DNA from: Denitrobaculum sp965232285
Lineage (GTDB): Bacteria; Pseudomonadota; Alphaproteobacteria; Kiloniellales; Kiloniellaceae
Reading direction: 5' to 3'
Length of the DNA stretch: 64,000 nucleotides
Assembly: GCA_965232285.1 (NCBI GenBank)
Contig: CBDDPL010000004.1
Coordinates: forward strand, 1,798,001-1,862,000
This document shows, piece after piece, positions 1-7,849 of this stretch. The first letter of the stretch is position 1; every line of letters begins with the position of its first letter. The notes beneath the pieces are model-generated. The model saw only the letters and a program-made list of their open reading frames with translations, ran no database searches and was not told the origin of the DNA. Both the position numbers and the translations under genes were made by a program.

Positions 1-2
1 GG

Positions 3-563
3 ATCGGCGGGAACGATTATCTTTTCGGGGTCAATGACCCGGCCACGGTTCTGAGCAACATTGCCAATGCCATCAACACCCTGAGCAGCCTGGGGGCGGA
101 AAACTTCCTGGTTGCGAACCTGCCGGACCTGGGGGAGACACCCTTCGCCGAGATCAATGGCGGTCCGCCGCTGGAGGCGGCGCTGAACGCCGTCACCCAG
201 GTACACAACGATGGTCTGGAACAGCTCCTCGGAACCCTGGACGGCAATTTCTCGCTGCTGGATATCAACGAGCTGTTCAAGCAGGCGCAGGCGGATCCGG
301 CGGCTTTTGAATTCGTGAACGCGGACGACGGTTTTCTGCCCACTTGCTTTGACGCTGATGACAATTTCATCTGTCCGCCCGGCACCAATCCGGATCAGTT
401 CGTCTATTGGGATGAAATCCACCCGACTTCGCCTGCTCACAGCGTGATCGCGGCGACGGCGCATGAACTGCTCGATGTGCCGGAGCCCTCGAGCCTGATG
501 CTGCTGTCGGCGGGCTTGCTGGTTTTCGGTTTTGCCCGCCGCCGTCAACGGCGCTGCGGCTGA
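3..563 (+). CDS. SGNH/GDSL-type hydrolase with PEP-CTERM tail (5' end outside window)
   Basis: The frame is open from base 3, so the start and the GDS block lie before the window. Near the start a GGNDY motif fits block III of the SGNH hydrolase family, and WDEIHPTSPAH carries the Asp and His of block V. The last about 26 residues are VPEPSS, then a hydrophobic helix (LMLLSAGLLVFGFA), then RRRQRR, which is a textbook PEP-CTERM sorting signal. In known systems such proteins are exported and processed by an exosortase at the envelope. The family includes esterases and lipases of varied substrate, so the substrate cannot be told. No exosortase or exopolysaccharide gene is in the window. A strong terminator follows about 50 bp downstream. 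Confidence 0.85.
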   Translation: MGGNDYLFGVNDPATVLSNIANAINTLSSLGAENFLVANLPDLGETPFAEINGGPPLEAALNAVTQVHNDGLEQLLGTLDGNFSLLDINELFKQAQADPAAFEFVNADDGFLPTCFDADDNFICPPGTNPDQFVYWDEIHPTSPAHSVIAATAHELLDVPEPSSLMLLSAGLLVFGFARRRQRRCG

Positions 564-615
564 AAACAGTTAAGAGAACGTCGGTCTCTTGAAGACGACC
601 TGCATAAGATCTTTC

Positions 616-650
616 GGCGGCCCGTCACTTCTGGCGGGCCGCCTTTTTTA
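616..650 (+). terminator. Rho-independent terminator of the SGNH hydrolase gene
   Basis: A perfect 9-bp stem (616-624 with 635-643, GGCGGCCCG/CGGGCCGCC) is followed by a run of six T. It lies 53 bp after the stop codon of the hydrolase. Confidence 0.9.
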
Positions 651-808
651 CTGGATAAAGGACTTATCCCAAGGGGCGTTAATCTTGAGTCGAAAGTAAA
701 CTTTAACGCCTGATCGTGGATAGTTCTTGTCGGTACCTGCTTCGGGGGAGAAAGGTGCCGTCAGGTCGTCAGTTTTGACGTGAAGACTTCTTCGGCGGAG
801 TAGTTTCG

Positions 809-1174
809 ATGGGCCGCGATTACAGCGAACTGGAAGCTCAGATTCAGGCCAAAATGCGCGATTCCTTCATTCTCGCGGCGCGGGAGCGCCTGGACTGTAC
901 CCTGGCGGCCTATCAGCGCTTTACCAGCGAGCGCGGCGACGATGCCCTGGACGAGATGTCCCGGGCGACCCATGACCTGAAGGGTATGGGCGATTCCTTC
1001 GGCTTTCCCTCGATCACCCTGATTGCTGCACGGGTCGAAACGATCCTGAAGTCACGAACCTCGAACGATCCCAGTATCTTTTCCGGCCTGAGCCGTTACT
1101 TCGATCTCATGGCTGAGATCCTGGCCAAGGGGGCAGACCCCGGTGTCGAAACCACGGCCCAGCAGTTGTCCTGA
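809..1174 (+). CDS. Hpt-domain phosphotransfer protein
   Basis: A 121-residue protein that is essentially one histidine phosphotransfer (Hpt) domain. The motif HDLKGMGDSFG around residues 55-65 matches the H-x-x-K-G signature, with His55 as the expected phosphorylated residue. There is no receiver, kinase or output domain and no membrane segment, so it should act as a cytoplasmic phosphorelay shuttle. A GGAG-type ribosome site (in GGCGGAGTAG) precedes the ATG. It stands alone, convergent with glnA, and no partner kinase or regulator is adjacent. The nearest kinase in the window, at about 5-6 kb, is of a simple non-hybrid type. The family call is good; the pathway is unknown. Confidence 0.8.
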   Translation: MGRDYSELEAQIQAKMRDSFILAARERLDCTLAAYQRFTSERGDDALDEMSRATHDLKGMGDSFGFPSITLIAARVETILKSRTSNDPSIFSGLSRYFDLMAEILAKGADPGVETTAQQLS

Positions 1175-1212
1175 CCTTTCCACGCGCCGCTCGGCAAAGC
1201 CTTCACCAGACA

Positions 1213-1246
1213 AGAAAAAAGCCGGGGAGCGAACCCCCCGGCTTTC
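1213..1246 (-). terminator. glnA terminator (between convergent glnA and the Hpt gene)
   Basis: A GC stem (GCCGGGG 1221-1227 with CCCCCGGC 1235-1242) has six A at 1215-1220, which read as six U on the minus strand. It lies about 50 bp after the glnA stop. It may also act weakly on the plus strand for the Hpt gene. Confidence 0.85.
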
Positions 1247-1292
1247 CAGTATCGGTTTGATCAGCTCAATAATGGTTGATCAGCAAGGAAGA

Positions 1293-2702
1293 TCAGACCG
1301 AATAGTACATCTCGAACTCGACCGGATGCGGCGTGTGTTCGAAGCGGTAGACCTCTTCCCACTTCAGCTCGGCATAGGCCGCGATCTGATCCTTTGAGAA
1401 GACGTCGCCTGCCAGCAGGAAGTCGTGATCGGCTTCTAGGGCCTCCAGCGCCTCGCGCAGCGAACCGCAGACCGTCGGGACGTCGGCCAGTTCCTCCGGC
1501 GGCAGGTCGTAGAGATCCTTGTCCATGGCTTCGCCCGGGTGGATCTTGTTCTTGATGCCGTCCAGGCCGGCCATCAGCATGGCGGAGAAGGCCAGGTAGG
1601 GGTTTGCGGTCGGATCCGGGAAGCGAACCTCGACGCGCTTGGACGCCGGGCTGGCGCCGTAGGGAATACGGCAGGAAGCCGAACGGTTGCGGGCCGAGTA
1701 GGCCAGCAGGACAGGAGCCTCGAAACCCGGGATCAGCCGCTTGAAGCTGTTGGTCGAGGGGTTGGTGAAGGCATTGAGCGCCTTGGCGTGCTTGATGATG
1801 CCGCCGATGTAGTAGAGGCAGGTCTCGGACAGGCCGGCATAGCCGTCACCGGCGAAGGTCGGCTTGCCTTCCTTCCAGACGGACTGGTGGGTGTGCATGC
1901 CCGAGCCGTTGTCGCCGGCCACCGGCTTCGGCATGAAAGTCGCGGTCTTGCCGTAGCTGTGAGCGACGTTGTGGACCACGTATTTGTACTTCTGCAGGTC
2001 GTCCGCAGCCTTGACCAGGGTGTTGAACTTGATGCCCAGCTCGTGCTGCGACGGCGCGACCTCGTGGTGGTGCTTTTCAACGCTCATGCCCATCTCGGCC
2101 ATGACCGTCACCATTTCGGCGCGCAGATCGGTGCCCGAATCCACCGGGGGAACCGGGAAGTAACCGCCCTTGACGCCCGGACGGTGGCCCATATTGCCAC
2201 CTTCCATGGGTTCGCCGGTCATGTAGGGGCCTTCTTCGGAATCGAAGGAGAAGAAGGTCTCGTGGGATTCGGTCGAATAGCGCACGTTGTCGAACACGAA
2301 GAACTCGGCTTCCGGGCCGAAGTAGGCGGTGTCGCCGATGCCGGAAGACTGGACATAGGCTTCCGCCCGCACGGCGGTGGAACGCGGGTCGCGGCTGTAG
2401 AGCTCGCCGGTCGAGGGCTCGACGATGTTACAGAAGAGAATGAGCTGCGGCTGCGCGGCGAAGGGATCCATGACGGCCGTGGAGAGATCCGGCTTCAGGA
2501 TCATGTCGGATTCATTGATGGCCTTCCAGCCGGCGATCGAGGAGCCGTCGAACATGATGCCGTCGACCAGTTCGTCTTCACCGACGGCCTCGTAGTACAT
2601 GGCCAGGTGCTGCCACTTCCCGCGGGGATCCGTGAAGCGGTAATCGATGTATTTCACATCGTTTTCTTTAATCATTTCGAGGATGGTTTTCGGGTCAGAC
2701 AT
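1293..2702 (-). CDS. glnA: Glutamine synthetase type I
   Basis: Makes glutamine from glutamate, ammonia and ATP in the cytoplasm; the active form in this family is a dodecamer. From the ATG at 2702 the protein has 469 residues, the same as the Escherichia coli enzyme. A GTG two codons upstream (2708) would give 471 and is less likely. Family motifs are present: FDGSSIAGWK near the N-terminus, HHHEVAPSQHE in the catalytic core, and NRSASCRIP. The adenylylation site LYDLPPEE places Tyr at residue 398 (397 without Met), so regulation by GlnE is expected. It is downstream of glnB on the same strand, 122 bp apart, with a hairpin in between, so the two probably share the sigma-54 promoter before glnB but at different levels. 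Confidence 0.97.
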   Translation of the reverse strand: MSDPKTILEMIKENDVKYIDYRFTDPRGKWQHLAMYYEAVGEDELVDGIMFDGSSIAGWKAINESDMILKPDLSTAVMDPFAAQPQLILFCNIVEPSTGELYSRDPRSTAVRAEAYVQSSGIGDTAYFGPEAEFFVFDNVRYSTESHETFFSFDSEEGPYMTGEPMEGGNMGHRPGVKGGYFPVPPVDSGTDLRAEMVTVMAEMGMSVEKHHHEVAPSQHELGIKFNTLVKAADDLQKYKYVVHNVAHSYGKTATFMPKPVAGDNGSGMHTHQSVWKEGKPTFAGDGYAGLSETCLYYIGGIIKHAKALNAFTNPSTNSFKRLIPGFEAPVLLAYSARNRSASCRIPYGASPASKRVEVRFPDPTANPYLAFSAMLMAGLDGIKNKIHPGEAMDKDLYDLPPEELADVPTVCGSLREALEALEADHDFLLAGDVFSKDQIAAYAELKWEEVYRFEHTPHPVEFEMYYSV

Positions 2703-2734
2703 GCTCACGATTCCCGTATTTGACTGTTGTTGAT

Positions 2735-2765
2735 AAAACTCAAGAAGCGGAAACGCCGTTTCCGC
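2735..2765 (-). terminator. Intercistronic hairpin (attenuator-like) between glnB and glnA
   Basis: On the minus strand GCGGAAAC (2765-2758), a GGC loop and GTTTCCGC (2754-2747) form a perfect 8-bp stem followed by TTCTTGAGTTTT. A second GC-rich inverted repeat (2783-2789 with 2795-2801) sits just upstream. The structure could partly stop transcription after glnB or stabilise the glnB message. Confidence 0.6.
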
Positions 2766-2824
2766 GGTGCCTCGCCGGCTGCGGCGGGAGGTCTTCCCGC
2801 CGGAAGGGACTGGATATTGGCCGC

Positions 2825-3163
2825 TTAGACGGCATCCGGGCCGCGCTCGCCGGTGCGGATACGAATGGATTCATCGATCGTGCTGACGAAGATCTTGCCG
2901 TCGCCGATCCGTCCGGTCTGTGCCGCCTGTTGAATGGCTTCGACCGCCCGCTCGACCAGACCGTCTTCGAGGACGACCTCAACCTTCACCTTGGGCAGAA
3001 AATCGACGACGTACTCGGCGCCGCGATAGAGTTCGGTATGGCCTTTCTGGCGGCCGAAACCCTTGGCCTCGGTGACGGTGATGCCCTTGATGCCGACCTC
3101 GTGGAGGGCCTCCTTCACTTCGTCGAGCTTGAAGGGCTTGATGATCGCTTCGATCTTTTTCAT
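2825..3163 (-). CDS. glnB: Nitrogen regulatory protein PII
   Basis: A 112-residue PII signal protein, the usual length. It senses 2-oxoglutarate, ATP/ADP and, through uridylylation, glutamine, and it controls GlnE, NtrB and other targets. The T-loop is intact and the uridylylated tyrosine is Tyr51 (in YRGAEYVV). The C-terminal signature TGRIGDGKIFV is present. Its position directly upstream of glnA rather than amtB argues for GlnB over GlnK. A sigma-54 promoter lies about 60 bp upstream of the start codon, which fits NtrC control. Confidence 0.97.
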   Translation of the reverse strand: MKKIEAIIKPFKLDEVKEALHEVGIKGITVTEAKGFGRQKGHTELYRGAEYVVDFLPKVKVEVVLEDGLVERAVEAIQQAAQTGRIGDGKIFVSTIDESIRIRTGERGPDAV

Positions 3164-3224
3164 CTCAGGTTACAGGCCTTTCGCTGATTTTCCGGAACTC
3201 TTAAGAGAACCTTAAGCACGCCCT

Positions 3225-3241
3225 AGCACAGCCCGTGCCAA
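3225..3241 (-). promoter_or_regulatory. Sigma-54 (RpoN) promoter of glnB-glnA
   Basis: Read on the minus strand from 3241 to 3225 the sequence is TTGGCACGGGCTGTGCT. It matches the -24/-12 consensus YTGGCACGRNNNTTGCW at every defined position except one in the -12 box (G for the first T). The GG and GC doublets have the required spacing. The transcript should start near 3213, about 50 bp before the glnB ATG. NtrC sites were not found with certainty. Confidence 0.85.
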
Positions 3242-3349
3242 CTTGGGATTTAGGCAAAGCCTGGGAGAATTGCGCGGCCGGACAGCTTTTCAAAGATCTT
3301 TACCGATCGGAAAATGACCTGAAATTAGTCAGTTTGATCATAAATTAGG

Positions 3350-3382
3350 CAAAAGAGCGCGTATTTTCTGTGCAGTCGCGCT
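3350..3382 (-). terminator. Terminator after the aminotransferase gene
   Basis: On the minus strand AGCGCG (3382-3377) pairs with CGCGCT (3361-3356), followed by CTTTT. It lies about 20 bp after the stop of the aminotransferase and separates it from the glnB promoter region. Confidence 0.5.
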
Positions 3383-3404
3383 TATGCCTTGGGCGGGGTC
3401 ATTA

Positions 3405-4598
3405 TTATACGTTCTGTTCCAGCCAGCTTCCCATGCGCCTGATGGCTTCGAGAATGTTCTCGGTGGAATTGGCGTAGGAGAGCCGGAGATAACCCTCGCC
3501 GTATTCGCCGAAACTGGTGCCCGCGATGGCGGCAACACCCGCCTCTTCGAGCAGCGCGGTCTCGAGTTCCTTGGCGCTCTTGCCGGTCTTCTGGATGTTC
3601 GGGAAGGCGTAGAAGGCGCCGCCCGGTTCGACGCAGGAAATGCTGGGGAGCTTGTTGAGTTCTTCGACCACGATCCGGCGCCGTTCGTCAAAGGCCTGAC
3701 GCATCTGGGTAACCGCGTCCTGCGGCCCTTCCAGCGCGGCGATCCCGGCGAACTGTGCCGAGGCATTGACGCAGGAATGGCTGTTGATGGCCAGCCGTGT
3801 CGCGAGATCGACCAGGGATTCCGGCCAGACCGCATAACCCAGCCGCCAGCCGGTCATGGCGTAGGTCTTACTCCAGCCGTCCAGCATGATCAGCCGGTTC
3901 CGGATCTCCGGATAGGACAGCAGACTGACGTGCTCCCGCCCGTCGTAGAGTAGCTGGCTGTAGATCTCGTCCGAGAGAATGGTGACCTGCGGGTGCGCTT
4001 CCAGACCGGCGACCAGCTTGTCTATCTCTTCTTTCGGCGTAACCCCACCGGTCGGATTCGCCGGACTGTTGAGGATGATAAGCCGGGTCGCCGGGGTGAT
4101 ACGCGAGAGGACATCTTCGGCGGAGAAGGCGAAACCGTTTTCTTCCAGCAGCGGGATCGGCACGGCTTTGGCGCCGCTGAAGTTGATTGCCGATTCGTAG
4201 ATCGGAAAGCCGGGATTGGGATAGAGGATCTCGCTACTGGAGTCGCCGAACATGAGGATGGCGAAGAACATGGTGACCTTGCCGCCAGGCACCGCGACCA
4301 CCTGGCCCGGGTCGACCTGAACGCCCAGGCGCCGGTCGATGTCGGCGGCCACAGCTTCGCGCAGTTCCGGGATGCCGTTGGCGGGGGTATAGCCATGGTG
4401 GCCGTCGCGCAGGGCTTTGACCGCGGCCTCGACGATGTGATCCGGTGTCAGGAAGTCCGGCTGCCCGATGCCCAAATTGATGACCGACTTGCCGCCTGCT
4501 TCCAGGGCCTTCGCGCGGGCCAGGACCTCGAAAGCGCTTTCGGTGCCGAGGCGCTGCATGGCGGTGACGGGATTAGGGGCCGAAACGGGGCTGGACAT
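3405..4598 (-). CDS. Pyridoxal-phosphate aminotransferase, class I/II (aspartate aminotransferase-like)
   Basis: A fold-type I aminotransferase of 397 residues. The start is the ATG at 4598, which has a GGAG site 7 bp upstream; an in-frame GTG at 4616 would add six residues and is less likely. The PLP-binding lysine is Lys244 in DGWSKTYAMTGWRLGY. NSPANPTGG (Asn181) and SDEIYSQLLYDG are the other cofactor motifs, and an arginine in LRLSYANS near the C-terminus is the likely carboxylate anchor. Family members move amino groups between aspartate, tyrosine or alanine and 2-oxoglutarate; the exact substrate cannot be read from sequence. It ends shortly before the glnB promoter and could link to nitrogen metabolism, but it has its own transcription unit. 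Confidence 0.88.
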   Translation of the reverse strand: MSSPVSAPNPVTAMQRLGTESAFEVLARAKALEAGGKSVINLGIGQPDFLTPDHIVEAAVKALRDGHHGYTPANGIPELREAVAADIDRRLGVQVDPGQVVAVPGGKVTMFFAILMFGDSSSEILYPNPGFPIYESAINFSGAKAVPIPLLEENGFAFSAEDVLSRITPATRLIILNSPANPTGGVTPKEEIDKLVAGLEAHPQVTILSDEIYSQLLYDGREHVSLLSYPEIRNRLIMLDGWSKTYAMTGWRLGYAVWPESLVDLATRLAINSHSCVNASAQFAGIAALEGPQDAVTQMRQAFDERRRIVVEELNKLPSISCVEPGGAFYAFPNIQKTGKSAKELETALLEEAGVAAIAGTSFGEYGEGYLRLSYANSTENILEAIRRMGSWLEQNV

Positions 4599-4694
4599 AA
4601 TGATCTCCGTGATCACGGGCGGGAAGGGGGGACTGCGGGATGGACTGGCAGACTACGACCCTGGGCTTGCCGTCTTCAAGTCTCACCAACGTGC

Positions 4695-4722
4695 TTGACG
4701 GCATCCGGGCGCAGAGTATAAA
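4695..4722 (+). promoter_or_regulatory. Sigma-70-type promoter of tRNA-His
   Basis: TTGACG (4695-4700), a 16-bp spacer and TATAAA (4717-4722). It lies about 70 bp before the tRNA, which fits a short 5' leader. Confidence 0.7.
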
Positions 4723-4789
4723 CAACGCCATCCTGCGTCGAACAGGGCCTCAAGGCCTCGTGTCCTTCGGCAGGTTCCGATCAGGTGAT

Positions 4790-4867
4790 GGTGGCTGTAG
4801 CTCAGTTGGTTAGAGCGCCGGTTTGTGGTACCGGAGGTCGCGGGTTCAAGTCCCGTTAGCCACCCCA
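4790..4867 (+). tRNA. tRNA-His (anticodon GTG)
   Basis: A full cloverleaf: acceptor GTGGCTG with TAGCCAC, T-arm with GGTTCAAGTCC, and an anticodon loop TTGTGGT with GTG at 4825-4827. The extra G at 4790 and the C discriminator at 4864 form the G-1:C73 pair typical of tRNA-His. CCA (4865-4867) is encoded. Confidence 0.97.
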
Positions 4868-4919
4868 ACTTCCCAATTTCTCGCGAAGTATCGAACGGCA
4901 GTAAAGAGGCGCGCCTGCT

Positions 4920-6170
4920 TTATTGCGTCCCGTCGGCTCTTGCCGGTGAAACGCGGTAAGCCGGGAAGATCAAGGAAGCCCTGGTCCCTTTCCTCTCCTG
5001 ACTGGCAAGCTGCAAACGGCCCCCGTGCAGTTCGATCAACTGCTTGACCAGCGGCAGGCCGATCCCGATCCCGGCCGGGTTTTTTCGATCGGAACGGTGA
5101 ACCTGTTCATAGGGGCGGAGGGCGCGGGCCATATCCGCCGCGTTCATCCCGATCCCCTCATCCTCGACTGCCAGCGTCAGATTACCCGCGCGGTCGAGGC
5201 TGGCGCTCAGCATAATCGCGGCCGCCCGGTCACTGTAGCGGATCGCATTGGTGATCAGGTTGCCCAACATCTGCGCAACCTGGATCTGGTCGGCCGACAG
5301 CAGAATATCTCCGGCCGTGTTTTCGATCGTAATCTCCACGGCGCCATGGTCTTCGACAAAGCTCCAGGTCTGCCTTGTCTTTTCCAGCAGGGCAGAGATG
5401 TCGGCGCTTTCTTCCTCCAGTTCGACACTGCCGTTTCTCAGCCGGGCAAGATTGAGCATCCGATCAGTCATGGTCATGACCAGGTCGATGGTCTCCCGCA
5501 TGACCGAGATCAGTTGCCCATACTGACGATCACCGAGCGGGCCGAAGAGCTCCCCCTCGATCGCGGCAAGAGACCCTTTGAGCGCCGCGATCGGTGAGCG
5601 GATTTCATGGGCGATGGCCGAGAAAGCCTCGACGCTGCCGTCTTCGGCAATGCGGGCTTCATCGCCGTTCTGTTGCGCGTAGGCCAGACGCCGGGCGTTC
5701 AGGCTCTGCATCGCGGCGGTGGCAAAGTCCTGCAGCGCTGCGCGCTGACTTTCCGACAGGGCCGGCCGTGGCTCGAAATCGATGATACAGAAGGTGCCGA
5801 GCCGGAAGCCATGCGGCGTAATAAGTGGCGCGCCGGCGTAGAAACGGATGCCGGGTTTCTCGCAGACCAGAACATTGTCCGCGAAACGCGGATCGTTCGT
5901 CGTGTCAGGGACAATCAGTGGTTCATCGGACAGAATGGCATGGCCGCAGAAGGCGACTTCGCGCGGGGTCTCGCGGACATCCAGCCCTTGCACGGATTTG
6001 AACCACTGCCGCGCCTCGTCGACCAGCGACACCAGAGCGACGGGTATCCCGAAGTGTCGAACGGCCAGGCGGGTCAGACTGTCGAAAGCTTCCTCCGGCG
6101 GCGTATCGAGTACGTCGTAGCCGGCCAGGGCCTTGAGCCTCTTTTCTTCGTTGAAGGGGACAGGAAACAC
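4920..6170 (-). CDS. GAF-domain sensor histidine kinase (soluble)
   Basis: A 416-residue kinase without membrane segments. Residues about 10-155 are a GAF sensor of the kind that begins ALAGYDVLDTPPEEAFD and reads FCGHAIL and FYAGAPL. The dimerisation and phospho-acceptor helix has AIAHEIRSPIAALKG with His188. The ATPase domain shows the N box (LGNLITNAIRYS), G1 (DEGIGM) and G2 (GIGIGLPLVKQLIELHGG). The start is a GTG with no clear Shine-Dalgarno site; the next upstream in-frame codons reach a stop within about 30 bp, so the start is near there. No response regulator is adjacent, so it is an orphan kinase; the ligand and target are unknown. It is divergent from the Sel1/SPOR gene. Confidence 0.9.
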   Translation of the reverse strand: MFPVPFNEEKRLKALAGYDVLDTPPEEAFDSLTRLAVRHFGIPVALVSLVDEARQWFKSVQGLDVRETPREVAFCGHAILSDEPLIVPDTTNDPRFADNVLVCEKPGIRFYAGAPLITPHGFRLGTFCIIDFEPRPALSESQRAALQDFATAAMQSLNARRLAYAQQNGDEARIAEDGSVEAFSAIAHEIRSPIAALKGSLAAIEGELFGPLGDRQYGQLISVMRETIDLVMTMTDRMLNLARLRNGSVELEEESADISALLEKTRQTWSFVEDHGAVEITIENTAGDILLSADQIQVAQMLGNLITNAIRYSDRAAAIMLSASLDRAGNLTLAVEDEGIGMNAADMARALRPYEQVHRSDRKNPAGIGIGLPLVKQLIELHGGRLQLASQERKGTRASLIFPAYRVSPARADGTQ

Positions 6171-6402
6171 GAGGAGGAACTGCCTCTTGACTCATTTCGA
6201 CCAGCAAGCAATTAGCCTACAAACATTAACGCAGTGTAAAGCATGTTGCTTAACCTTGTTACCCTTCTCTCGTCGTAACCGCCGGAAGCCTCAGGGATAC
6301 CGGTAACAGAGCCGTGTCATTGTTAAGCGTGGCTTGCCGCCGTCCGGTGTGGCAGCTATCGTCGCACTGCGTCTCCCTCGCGTCTGAGTAGGGTTTGGTC
6401 CA

Positions 6403-7746
6403 ATGCATCCGGCCATCAGGCGAATTGCCTTTCTCTCATGCCTTGCTGCAAGTCTCCTGGCCGTCGTCTGGCCGGCAGGTGCTCTGGCGCAGGCTGGGTC
6501 CTTCGAAGAGGGGCTCGCGGCGTACAAGGCGGGACGCAATCAGGACGCGGAGCGGATCTGGATGCCGCTGGCCGAAGGCGGCGACCCTCTGGCGCAATAC
6601 AGTCTGGGTAAACTCTATGAGACCGGGCGCAGTGGCGCGCCCGACTTCGAGGCGGCGGCTCGCTGGTATGGCCTGGCGGCGCAGCAGGATATGGCCGCGG
6701 CGCAGAATAATCTCGGCCTGATGTATGCCCAGGGGCGCGGTGTGCCGCGCGATCCCGTGCGGGCCGCGCAGCTCTGGAGCCGTTCCGCCAACTCGAGCAA
6801 CCCCATGGCGCAGTATAACCTGGGCCTGGCCTATTTCCGGGGCGAAGGCGTCGGTCAGGACCAGGTTGAGGCAGCGGTCTGGTTTCATCTTGCGGCTGAT
6901 GCCGGTGTAAGTGAAGCGCAGTTCGCTCTGGGGCAGATGCACCGGCTCGGCCTCGCGCTGCCGCAGGACGAGCGCAGGGCATTGCACTGGTATCAGCGCG
7001 CCGCCGGCAAGGGACACAAGGACGCCCGGGTGCAGGCGGAACGTCTGCGCGCACAGGGGGTCCAGGCCGCACAGCCCCTCGATGTCGTTTCCTCGGACCC
7101 GCTGGAGGGCGGTGCGCCCGCGCGACAAACGGCAGCGGGCGGAGGTGATGATCGAAAGCCCAGCCTTGTCGAGGGCGGTGGCGGAACCGAGGGCGGGCAG
7201 GGGACGCGCCCGCGCGCGACAACGGTCTCACCTGCACCAGCCGCGCCTGTAGCCTCCGCGCGTCCGGCGCAGCCCGCGCAGCAGGGGGATAAGGGCGGGT
7301 TTCAGCTTCAGTCGCGGTTATTGACCCCAGTGCCTCCGACGAAGAAAGCGGTTGAAAAGTCCGCCACTCAAGAAAACTCCCCGCCTCAAGAGGCCTCCGG
7401 CAACACGGCGCCGGTGCAAACGGCCCGCCGTGAGGTTGCGCCCCGGGAGGCTGCACCGCGTCAGGCTGCACCCCGGCCCGCCGCCAAGGACCAAGACGGC
7501 GTCTTCCTCTGGCTCCTGTCCAGCGCTGACGAAACACAGGCCAAGGATCTGCTGAAGGAAGCCGAGAAGGACTATGCGGGCGTCCTGGAGGGACAAGCTC
7601 TCACGCTGCTGCAGGCGGAAACCTCCGGCAGAGGCGCTCTGTACCGGCTGGTGGTCGCAGCGGAGTCTCAGGCCGAGGCTGAAGCGGCCTGCCAGAAGAT
7701 CCGACAGATCAACGCCGAGGCTTTTTGTTCGATTCTTGTTCGCTAG
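6403..7746 (+). CDS. Secreted Sel1-repeat protein with C-terminal SPOR domain
   Basis: A 447-residue envelope protein. It has a signal peptide (positive start, hydrophobic stretch, cleavage near ALAQA, residue about 30). Residues about 60-210 are four or five Sel1-like repeats (for example AQYSLGKLYETG, AQNNLGLMYAQGRGVPRD, AQYNLGLAYFRGEGV). A Pro/Ala-rich linker spans about 220-365. The last about 80 residues (DGVFLWLLSSADETQAK to CSILVR) look like a SPOR domain, which in known cases binds denuded peptidoglycan at the septum. By family the protein likely acts in the periplasm in cell-wall or division functions. The start has GAGTAGGG about 8-15 bp upstream. Its specific role is unknown. Confidence 0.85.
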   Translation: MHPAIRRIAFLSCLAASLLAVVWPAGALAQAGSFEEGLAAYKAGRNQDAERIWMPLAEGGDPLAQYSLGKLYETGRSGAPDFEAAARWYGLAAQQDMAAAQNNLGLMYAQGRGVPRDPVRAAQLWSRSANSSNPMAQYNLGLAYFRGEGVGQDQVEAAVWFHLAADAGVSEAQFALGQMHRLGLALPQDERRALHWYQRAAGKGHKDARVQAERLRAQGVQAAQPLDVVSSDPLEGGAPARQTAAGGGDDRKPSLVEGGGGTEGGQGTRPRATTVSPAPAAPVASARPAQPAQQGDKGGFQLQSRLLTPVPPTKKAVEKSATQENSPPQEASGNTAPVQTARREVAPREAAPRQAAPRPAAKDQDGVFLWLLSSADETQAKDLLKEAEKDYAGVLEGQALTLLQAETSGRGALYRLVVAAESQAEAEAACQKIRQINAEAFCSILVR

Positions 7747-7849
7747 AAGTCTGCGACAGCGTAACATCCGATCGTGCCGTCAGGCGGCGGCGCTTTTCTT
7801 ATGAGGCGGCGACTCTGCCGATCGAGACTTCCTTAGATCAGGAGAAAGT

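Noticed and set aside
1539..2723. A 394-codon open frame on the plus strand opposite glnA
   Set aside because: It is antisense to a clear glutamine synthetase and its composition follows from GC-rich third positions of glnA. No domain is visible.
7776..7800. A possible terminator after the Sel1/SPOR gene
   Set aside because: The stem is about 4 bp and the T run is interrupted, so support is too weak.
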